64,000 nucleotides of DNA from Moraxella osloensis. GTDB lineage: Bacteria; Pseudomonadota; Gammaproteobacteria; Pseudomonadales; Moraxellaceae. The stretch covers positions 1,922,001-1,986,000 of the forward strand of contig NZ_CP047226.1 of assembly GCF_009867135.1 (NCBI RefSeq), read 5' to 3'. Numbering within the stretch: position 1 is the first letter of the stretch; every line of letters begins with the position of its first letter. Positions 58,201-64,000 of this stretch are shown here, in pieces. The notes under the pieces are model-generated. The model was given only the letters and a program-made list of their open reading frames with translations. It did no database searches and was not told the origin of the DNA. Both the position numbers and the translations under genes were made by a program.

Positions 58201-58998
58201 GCCAGTCAGTTCCAACGCCAAGCAGGCAAAACTGACGCTGCGCTACCAGCGGTAACTAAACGCGCCATCAATGACCCACGCGGTTCCTCAGTGAAAACCG
58301 CTATCGCTCAAGCGCCGACTGACTCAACCCCGTCAGTTACTGAGCCTAACTCCGAAACTGACAGCGTTACAGGTCAAGTAGAAGCAGCTTCAACTCAATC
58401 AGCGTCGCTTAGCCAAAACCACCTGTCATATCAAGCAGGTAGCGTAGGCGCATGGATTGTGGCGCGCTTAGGCGAGCAAGGTCATGCGTTGATTGAGCAA
58501 GGTAAATTGGTCGAAGCTTACTTGCAAGCACACAATGCGCCAGTCGCTAGCCGACCTACCGAGACAGTCTATGCGACAACAATAGCGGATGATGCTATAG
58601 TGAATCAGGACGTTGACTCAGTGCCAACAGCTGATGAACCAGCAGTAGCCTTTAATACTGACAGCGAAGGTGTTGAAGCAACACACGTAGAAGATAGCGC
58701 AGAAGCGGCGGCGCAAAAACGCAAAACCACACCCGTAAGTTATAAGAACATGATTGAAAGTGTGGCAGAACAAATGAAACCGGCAACCGTTGGTATGCTG
58801 ACTTTGGCAACCCCAAAAGCACCAAAAACCCGTACGCGTAAAGCTAAAGCGAGCGAAAAACCAGCAGCCAAACCCAAAACGCGTACCAGTAAAAAGGTGG
58901 AGAATGCCGTTGTTGTCACTAAAAAATCGACGACCACCGCACAAACTGACGTAGCGCCCTCTCACGATGAGTCGGTAACGCCGCAGCCTAATCAGTAA
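55216..58998 (+). CDS. rne: ribonuclease E with a very long C-terminal tail
   Basis: A 1260-residue RNase E. The start at 55216 (MKRILINATHAEEIRV) has AGGAG about 8 bp upstream; the frame is open 18 codons further but without support. The N-terminal catalytic half has the S1 domain, SIDINSSKATKG and IDFIDM, and the Zn-link cysteines at 401 and 404 (CPRCHGTG). From about residue 520 on it is disordered. AVAWLSNLFA (583-592) resembles the amphipathic membrane-targeting segment, and basic patches (about 670-690 and 715-740, and near the end) suit RNA binding. It starts bulk mRNA decay and rRNA/tRNA processing as the degradosome scaffold. Confidence 0.95.
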   Translation: MKRILINATHAEEIRVALCNGNHLYDFDLENRTREQKKANIYKGHVTRVEPSLEAVFVEYGSQRQGFLPIREIAPEYLAGDPRSTNNIKQLIKEGDELIVQVEKEERGNKGAALSTLISLAGRYLVLMPNNARGGGISRQISGKLRDEMKQALSELRLPKGMSVIIRTAGIGKTTDELQHDLDHLLNIWKGIQQQSQKFPSPRLLHQEAGVVTRAVRDYLRDDITEIWVDNEYAYNEAANFIEAVMPQQANKLRKYTDYEPMFARFGIEKQIETAYQREVRLPSGGSIVIDQTEALVSIDINSSKATKGADVSETAFNTNLEAADEIARQLRLRDMGGLIVIDFIDMATDDHQKQVENRLKEATKNDRARIQFAEISRFGLLEMSRQRLRPSLEEATGYLCPRCHGTGMIRDLRSLALSIMRQIEQRALQERHGEIQAEVPTDIAAFLLNEKRETLVCLEQESGTRITILPHAHLESPEFNITYNSDGFAPSSYERVAESQQQEYKDRGYDTSNWHTDDNEVSRVAPTGNHNAWSSASNAVNTTPNPATPSNKPQQTANNTTAAKAAAPQPVQPAATVPATSAVAWLSNLFAPTQQAQVTPHFSGQDAASAIESLVNTGAQSLGVQGQINHAALTASIPAVSANTSETSANPYQEAPQQPLATAESSDKDAERRKRGNRKPKAKKPNRYQSETSEAEVSSQDIDSNKDKSNDASKTAKTSELPKREPNSRRDSRGVKERRATLANDDSSPAVNEVTATDTAVTPVDGRKNNQSKADRPKGTKQRDPNSVQVQVFKTEPQQPIAAVETTHLSLDASKGEIAKPEVQPIASTTMPEPTTPEQAIQTPVNPSSVTVSNDEVTELSTVSTPSASSAELAVTPSQGRAKNDPREVYKAYQAQFSPVASVVSTSVTKISGTVSQFINQYLDNAAEKMATDSVVSCFIQAIDAFNHQAATTTPSKDNVVVAEQQRFGQYFRNYGYASLSAQNLDDYHTAILPASQFQRQAGKTDAALPAVTKRAINDPRGSSVKTAIAQAPTDSTPSVTEPNSETDSVTGQVEAASTQSASLSQNHLSYQAGSVGAWIVARLGEQGHALIEQGKLVEAYLQAHNAPVASRPTETVYATTIADDAIVNQDVDSVPTADEPAVAFNTDSEGVEATHVEDSAEAAAQKRKTTPVSYKNMIESVAEQMKPATVGMLTLATPKAPKTRTRKAKASEKPAAKPKTRTSKKVENAVVVTKKSTTTAQTDVAPSHDESVTPQPNQ

Positions 58999-59026
58999 AT
59001 CAATCGTGTTTGCGTGCACGTATAGC

Positions 59027-59064
59027 AATAAAAAAAGCAGTTCGACATGAACTGCTTTTTTATT
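59027..59064. terminator. terminator of rne
   Basis: A long stem, AATAAAAAAGCAGTT-type left arm and AACTGCTTTTTTATT right arm, around CGACATG. It begins 28 bp after the rne stop and is symmetrical enough to serve the convergent DUF808 gene. Confidence 0.88.
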
Positions 59065-59073
59065 TTAGCTACA

Positions 59074-59141
59074 AATTTTAGATACTATGAATTTTTAGAT
59101 ACTATGAATGGGCGGGCTTGTCTAATGGGCAGGCTTATTAC
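59074..59141. repeat. two consecutive tandem duplications at the DUF808 gene end
   Basis: AATTTTAGATACTATG (59074-59089) is repeated with one extra T at 59090-59106. Next, ATGGGCGGGCTTGTCTA (59108-59124) is repeated imperfectly at 59125-59141. The second pair covers the DUF808 stop codon and its last codons. Confidence 0.7.
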
Positions 59142-60039
59142 GAATTTTTGAGATGACTGTCATGATCGCAACCACCACTAAACCTGCTACCAAACCAACC
59201 AGTGCATTTAACAGGTTGGTGGTTAAGCCTGAAAACGCCCCTGACAAGTCACCTAAATGTTCAATCCCATGATGTAATGCACCAAAGCCATGTGCCAAAA
59301 TACCACCACCGACCAAGAACATCGCCAAAGTACCGGCGATTGATAGCACTTTCATCAAAATAGGCGCAAACGCTAATAAGGCTTTACCTATACTTTGTGC
59401 CGCTGATGACGACTTTTGCTGCAAGTGCAGCCCCAAATCATCTATCTTAACAATCATGGCGACAAAGCCATACACACCCACTGTCATGAGGAGTGAAATT
59501 ACTACCAGTGTTACTGCCTTATCCAGTAAAGGCACCGTTGCCGCAATGGTGCCGAGTGAAATCACAATGATTTCAGCGGACAAAATAAAATCTGTCCTCA
59601 CTGCCCCTTTGATTTTTTCTTTTTCATGCGCCACCAAATCTATGCTTTCATCGGCATTGGCTGCTACCCGCTCGGCTTGCTCGGGGTCATTACTGCCAGA
59701 ATGTGGCCAAAATTTGTGCACCACTTTTTCTGCCCCTTCATAACACAGATATAAACCACCAATCATCAATAACCCGGTCACTAAGGCTTGCGAAATTGCA
59801 CTAATAATTAAAGCCAGCGGCACCAAAATCGCTTTATTGACTAGAGAGCCTTTGGCGACACTCCACACCACAGGCAACTCGCGATCGGCTTTTACCCCTG
59901 ATACTTGATTGGCGTTCAGTGCCAAATCATCGCCCAACACGCCCGCCGTTTTTTTGGCAGCGACTTTTGTCATCACCGATACATCATCTAGGATGACGCT
60001 AATATCGTCGAGTAAGGTTAATAAACTAGCAATTGCCAT
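59122..60039 (-). CDS. DUF808 (YedI-like) membrane protein
   Basis: A 305-residue membrane protein. The start, [19 protein letters not shown], and the following [20 protein letters not shown] are the DUF808 signature; several membrane helices follow, including a conserved FDVIL-type acidic cytoplasmic region. Function unknown. AGGAA precedes the start. It is convergent with rne and divergent from dsbC. Confidence 0.85.
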   Translation of the reverse strand: MAIASLLTLLDDISVILDDVSVMTKVAAKKTAGVLGDDLALNANQVSGVKADRELPVVWSVAKGSLVNKAILVPLALIISAISQALVTGLLMIGGLYLCYEGAEKVVHKFWPHSGSNDPEQAERVAANADESIDLVAHEKEKIKGAVRTDFILSAEIIVISLGTIAATVPLLDKAVTLVVISLLMTVGVYGFVAMIVKIDDLGLHLQQKSSSAAQSIGKALLAFAPILMKVLSIAGTLAMFLVGGGILAHGFGALHHGIEHLGDLSGAFSGLTTNLLNALVGLVAGLVVVAIMTVISKIRNKPAH

Positions 60040-60280
60040 GATAAATTCCTAAAAAATAGTAAAAGATGAAAAAATAATAATAGTTATTAAACTAGCTGAC
60101 GATTTGTTAGTTTACAAATTTGTCCTGCAAACACAATGTCTAAATTGTATCGCAACTTATCAATAGTTAGTCGCTTAAACGTTGAGTTTTTTTAAAAAAC
60201 CTAGTTAAGCAAACTTTGTTAAACAACCTTTCAATCTATTGATAGAACTTGGCTTTGAGCCGATTGCTTTTAGCGCACTA

Positions 60281-60316
60281 AAAGATTGGAACAAGCGGAA
60301 AGATTGAAACGGGCAA
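60281..60316. repeat. 18-bp tandem duplication upstream of dsbC
   Basis: AAAGATTGGAACAAGCGG is followed directly by AAAGATTGAAACGGGCAA (13 of 18 positions match, the first eight identical). Confidence 0.65.
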
Positions 60317-60363
60317 AAATTTGAGCCCCAACTTAGTAGACCTCGTAGATTGTTAACAATAAG

Positions 60364-60393
60364 TTGACAGGGGTAGCGCTCATACGCCATAAC
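60364..60393 (+). promoter_or_regulatory. candidate dsbC promoter
   Basis: A perfect TTGACA is followed 18 bp later by CATAAC, a weak -10. It lies about 50 bp before the dsbC start. The poor -10 keeps this tentative. Confidence 0.4.
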
Positions 60394-60439
60394 AATATGG
60401 TAAAATAAAAACCTATATTAACGTTCTGTGGGTTTTCTC

Positions 60440-61282
60440 ATGCTCATTCGTTTTGCAACTTATCCTGCTAAAACCTCATTAACTGCCCGTTTGATTACCA
60501 GTGTCATCGCCGTAACTGGCATGGTTGGTTTGGCAGGCTGTGATAATGCCCAATCGCGCACGCCCGCCAATTCTGAAAGTCAGAAACCCGAAGCGACTAG
60601 CAGCTCAGCCCCTTTGGCAAAAAATGAATCACAGCTCCAGCAACTGCTGGCGGCAAATTTAGCCAAATCAGGTATCACCGCCAAAATCACCTCGGTGACA
60701 GCGACCAGTATGCCAAATATCTATTGGGTCAAAGCCGAAGGTTTACCGGCGTTTTTTACCGATGTGACAGGTCAATATGTGGTACAAGGCGATATCATCA
60801 AAGTCGGTGGTGCCAAACCTGAGCATATCTCAGCGAACTTGCAAGCACAAGATGCGAAAGCCAGCCTTGCCAGCATTGATAAAAAAGACATGATTATCTT
60901 CCCTGCCAAGGGGCAGATGAAAGCGGCAATCTATGTGTTTACCGATGCAGATTGTGGTTATTGCCGTAAATTCCACAGTGAAATTGATGAAGTAAATGCA
61001 TTGGGTATCGAAGTGCGTTATCTACCTTGGCCACGTAGTGAACAGACCATGCCAATTATGGAAAAAATCTGGTGTAGCAGTGACCGCAAAAAAGCCTTAA
61101 CCGATGCCAAATTGGGCATGCCTATCAATGCACCGACTTGCAGTAACCCTGTACGTAAAATTTATGAGTTAGGTGCAAATTTGGGTATCAATGGCACCCC
61201 AGCGGTGTTTGACACAGAAGGCCATCAACTTGGCGGTTATGTGCCACCGGCTGAATTGGCACAGGCGCTCAACCTCAAATAA
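60440..61282 (+). CDS. dsbC: DsbC-like disulfide isomerase with a lipobox
   Basis: A protein of about 280 residues. The thioredoxin-fold active site is FTDADCGYCRKFHSEI, with the cis-Pro region INGTPAVFD and two further cysteines in WCSSD and APTCSNP, typical of DsbC/DsbG. It rearranges wrong disulfides in exported proteins. The N terminus ends in VGLAGCDNAQS, a lipobox, so it should be membrane-anchored rather than soluble. A Ser/Ala/Pro linker follows. The ATG at 60440 is used; an in-frame GTG at 60428 is possible. No ribosome-binding site is clear. Confidence 0.85.
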   Translation: MLIRFATYPAKTSLTARLITSVIAVTGMVGLAGCDNAQSRTPANSESQKPEATSSSAPLAKNESQLQQLLAANLAKSGITAKITSVTATSMPNIYWVKAEGLPAFFTDVTGQYVVQGDIIKVGGAKPEHISANLQAQDAKASLASIDKKDMIIFPAKGQMKAAIYVFTDADCGYCRKFHSEIDEVNALGIEVRYLPWPRSEQTMPIMEKIWCSSDRKKALTDAKLGMPINAPTCSNPVRKIYELGANLGINGTPAVFDTEGHQLGGYVPPAELAQALNLK

Positions 61283-61300
61283 GTTAACCCCAAATGGGAT

Positions 61301-61334
61301 AAAAAACCAGCTAGTCATCACTCGCTGGTTTTTT
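61301..61334 (+). terminator. terminator of dsbC
   Basis: An 11-bp stem, AAAAAACCAGC / GCTGGTTTTTT, with a 12-base loop and a further T-run on the plus strand. Confidence 0.85.
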
Positions 61335-61456
61335 TATTTTAATTTTTTTAGGCAATTGGATTTTATACCTTACCAATCACAAGTTAGCATGGTATATTTA
61401 GCTAGCCAACTTTTGAACTTTTATTTTTATATTTTTGACATTTGAGAATTTTTTTT

Positions 61457-62794
61457 ATGAATAATCGACCTATTCAATTAGCGATTTTAGGGCTTGGTAC
61501 TGTGGGTACTGGGGTGGTTGAACTGCTACAAAACAACCTTGATGAAATGACGCGTCGCACAGGACGTGAGATTAAAATTACCCACGTAGGCACGCGTCGC
61601 AACCGTACCGATATTCCAACAAACATCAAACAATCTGCCGATTTGCTCGATATCGTTCAGCAAGATGATGTGGATATTGTGGTGGAATTGATGGGCGGTA
61701 CGACCACGGCTAAAGAGGTGATTTTAGCGGCAATCGAGCATGGCAAACATATTGTGACGGCAAACAAAGCATTACTGGCAGAACATGGCAATGAGATTTT
61801 TGCCAAGGCAGATGCCAACAGCGTCAAAGTAGCGTATGAAGCCGCGGTTGCCGGCGGTATTCCGATTATCAAAATCTTACGTGAAGGCTTAGCTGCCAAC
61901 AAAATCGATTGGCTTGCGGGCATCATCAATGGTACAGGCAACTTTATCATGACTGAAATGCGTGATAAAAAGCGGGACTTTGCAGATGTCCTCGCTGAAG
62001 CCCAAGCGCTGGGTTATGCCGAAGCCGATCCGACATTTGATGTCGAAGGGATTGATGCTGCGCATAAATTGACGCTACTTGCGTCAATTGCGTTTGGTAT
62101 CCCGCTACAATTTGACAAAGTTTACTGTGAAGGCATTACCAAAATCACCAAGCAAGATGTGCGTTATGCCAACGAGCTTGGCTATCGTATCAAGCATTTA
62201 GGGTTTGCCAAACGTCGTATTTTAGACAGTGGCGAAGAAGGTATTGAATTACGTGTACACCCGACTTTGATTCCAAAACAGGTATTACTTGCCAATGTGA
62301 ACGGGGTAAAAAATGCCATCATGGTTGACGCAGAGCCTGTCGGACAAACCTTGTATTACGGTTCAGGCGCAGGCGCAGGCGCAACTGCATCCGCTGTGAT
62401 GGCAGATGTGGTGGACATGGTACGCGCCCTTGCAGAGACCAATGATTCAACCGCCAATTTGGTGCCGCATCTGGCATTCCAACCTGAGACACTAAATAAC
62501 ACACGCATTTTGTCAAGTGATGAAATGATCTCAGGCTACTATCTGCGCCTACAAGTCAAAGATGATTTGGGTGTGCTAGCAGAAGTCACCCGCATTTTAA
62601 GTGAGTCTAAAATTAGTATTGATGCAATTTTGCAACAGCCAGCGCATGATGATACTAGCACTGATTTGCCTGTCATTATTATGGTTGACCCCGTTGTTGA
62701 GCGCAATATGAATGAAGCGATTGCCAAAATTGAAGCGTTAGATACCGTGACCGATAAGGTGATACGCATTCGGTTGGATGAGTTAATGCAGTAA
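61457..62794 (+). CDS. hom: homoserine dehydrogenase
   Basis: A 445-residue monofunctional enzyme that reduces aspartate semialdehyde to homoserine, leading to threonine and methionine. The NAD(P)-binding LAILGLGTVGTGVVELL, the catalytic-domain GIINGTGNFIMTEM and GYAEADPTFDVEGIDAAHK, and a C-terminal ACT domain (LGVLAEVTRILSESKISID) are present; the ACT domain allows threonine feedback. The ATG at 61457 is preferred over an in-frame TTG at 61442. In many relatives dsbC-hom-thrC are adjacent; thrC is not next here. Confidence 0.96.
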   Translation: MNNRPIQLAILGLGTVGTGVVELLQNNLDEMTRRTGREIKITHVGTRRNRTDIPTNIKQSADLLDIVQQDDVDIVVELMGGTTTAKEVILAAIEHGKHIVTANKALLAEHGNEIFAKADANSVKVAYEAAVAGGIPIIKILREGLAANKIDWLAGIINGTGNFIMTEMRDKKRDFADVLAEAQALGYAEADPTFDVEGIDAAHKLTLLASIAFGIPLQFDKVYCEGITKITKQDVRYANELGYRIKHLGFAKRRILDSGEEGIELRVHPTLIPKQVLLANVNGVKNAIMVDAEPVGQTLYYGSGAGAGATASAVMADVVDMVRALAETNDSTANLVPHLAFQPETLNNTRILSSDEMISGYYLRLQVKDDLGVLAEVTRILSESKISIDAILQQPAHDDTSTDLPVIIMVDPVVERNMNEAIAKIEALDTVTDKVIRIRLDELMQ

Positions 62795-63009
62795 AATTTG
62801 GGTAGACTTAAGTGGTATATTTTACAGTGTTTTCAGTAGTTTAATTTACATTTTAACTATGATAATATGAAATGTATCGCATTAGCTAAACTTAAAACAT
62901 CTATTGTGATTGGCATGGTTGGCGTTTACAACCCTGTTTATATACCATAATGATTTATGTCGTAGTTTGCTTGTGACAACCAAAACCATAACTCAAAGGA
63001 AATTTAATA

Positions 63010-64000
63010 TGGAAAATTCAGTCGTAATCGTAGATGGCGTTCGCACCCCAATGGGTGGATTCCAAGGTGATTTGAACGAAGTATCAATGCCAGAGCTTGG
63101 TGCAACCGTCATTAAAGAAGCCGTCAACCGTGCTGGCGTGAAACCAGAAGAGATTGACGAAGTTATCATGGGTTGTATCTTAACCGCGGGTGCAGGTCAA
63201 AGCCCAGCGCGTCAAGCAATGCGTAAAGCAGGTATCCCAGATGCCACAGGCGCAATCAATGTCAACAAACTTTGTGGTTCTGGTATGAAAGCCATCATGC
63301 TCGGTGCCAACTCAATTCGTAGCGGCGAATTTGATATCGTGGTAGCAGGTGGTATGGAATCAATGACCAACGCTCCTTATGTGCTACTAAAAGCACGTGG
63401 TGGTTATCGCATGGGTGATGGCGAAATCAAAGACACCATGTTCTTAGATGGTCTTAAAGATGCTGATACCGGCAAGTTAATGGGTGTATTTGCTCAAGAA
63501 ATGGCAGATAAACGGGGTGTCACACGTGAGGCGATGGATGCATTTGCTATCGAATCGCTAAAACGCGCCAATACTGCCATCAATGAAGGTCACTTCAAAA
63601 ACGAAATCGTTCCAGTTACCGTGAAAACTCGTAAAGGCGATGTGGTCATTGACACGGATGAACAACCTGGTAAAGCCAATGTAGACAAAATCCCAACCTT
63701 AAAACCCGCGTTCTCAAAAGATGGTACAGTCACTGCCGCTAACTCAAGCTCAATCTCTGATGGGGCAGCCGCCGTTGTATTGATGTCAGAAGACAAAGCC
63801 AAAGAAAAAGGTTTAAAACCAGCCGCACGTATCGTTGCCCAAGCCACCCATTCACAGCACCCAAGCGAATTTACCATCGCGCCCATCGAGTGTGTAAAAA
63901 AAGTTTTAGCAAAAGCTGGCTGGAGCAAAGAAGACGTTGATCTTTGGGAAATCAATGAAGCATTCGCCATGGTAACTATGCTTGCTATGCAAGAAAATGA
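63010..64000 (+). CDS. acetyl-CoA C-acetyltransferase (thiolase), 3' end outside window
   Basis: The first 330 codons of a thiolase. VIVDGVRTPMGGFQGDL opens the protein; the nucleophilic cysteine is in NVNKLCGSGMKA; GGMESMTNAPY and the late INEAFAM are conserved. The catalytic His/Cys near the C terminus lie beyond base 64000. The sequence fits biosynthetic/degradative acetoacetyl-CoA thiolases better than FadA. AAAGGAAA precedes the ATG. The 215-bp gap to hom suggests its own promoter. Confidence 0.93.

Larger units (their letters stand above)
60040..60439. other. divergent gap between DUF808 gene and dsbC
   Basis: No gene supported in 400 bp; frames here show no family resemblance. It contains a tandem duplication (60281-60316) and a candidate dsbC promoter (60364-60393). 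Confidence 0.5.

Noticed and set aside
60205-60390. Small minus-strand frame with a repeated FQSFRLFQSF pattern
   Set aside because: The pattern is produced by the 18-bp DNA duplication at 60281-60316; there is no ribosome-binding site or family match.

Overview
The window is a chromosomal segment of a gammaproteobacterium, most likely a Moraxellaceae member (Moraxella/Faucicola/Psychrobacter type). This rests on gene content and order: an S10-spc-alpha ribosomal block without a neighbouring tuf gene, ibaG-murA-hisG with a short-form HisG, a divergent rluC/rne pair, UppP, RsmJ, and a lipase with its dedicated foldase. The species call is inference. No rRNA, tRNA, CRISPR array or prophage was seen.

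Layout. 1-5.1 kb: the 5' end of ubiA, a bioC-like methyltransferase and a metallo-beta-lactamase-fold protein (minus), then tsaB-uppP-rsmJ (plus) and a small acidic lipoprotein. 5.2-12.8 kb: secA, a purine (adenine-type) deaminase, mutS and the ferredoxin fdxA. 13-20.4 kb: suhB and dxs (minus), ribA, a TSUP permease, birA-coaX and a lipoprotein. 20.4-24.5 kb: a TerC/CBS membrane protein and a secreted lipase followed 4 bp later by its foldase. 24.6-29.8 kb (minus): hisD, a gamma-glutamylcyclotransferase-fold gene, hisG, murA, ibaG, yraN and a secreted unknown. 29.8-32.5 kb: rsmI and an unknown gene split by an intact IS3-family element. 32.5-36.8 kb: two further TSUP permeases, coaBC, radC and a DUF4126 protein. 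36.9-50.7 kb: the complete S10, spc and alpha ribosomal operons with secY and rpoA. 51-59 kb: RNase G, a HAD hydrolase, rluC, and divergent rne behind a long structured leader. 59-64 kb: a DUF808 protein, a lipobox-bearing DsbC-like protein, hom and a partial thiolase.

How the genes work together. Most of the window is core cell machinery: translation, protein export (SecA, SecY), RNA decay (RNase E and G), tRNA/rRNA modification, cell-wall precursor supply (UppP, MurA), and cofactor synthesis (biotin, CoA, riboflavin, isoprenoids). Two CoA genes (coaX, coaBC) and two histidine genes (hisG, hisD) are present. The visible accessory material is the IS3 element, the lipase/foldase pair, three TSUP permeases and several lipoproteins.

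What stands out. I found no novel defence or mobile system. The unusual features are (1) a histidine/aspartate-rich loop, 13 His in 21 residues, inside the CoaB half of CoaBC; (2) a roughly 40-residue charged, low-complexity insertion in the mismatch-recognition domain of MutS; (3) a recurring pattern of short (9-18 bp) tandem duplications in about a dozen intergenic gaps, one of which duplicates the purine-rich end containing the ribA ribosome-binding site; (4) structured leaders ahead of rne and rpsM; and (5) an unknown gene downstream of rsmI broken by the IS element and probably also by a frameshift.
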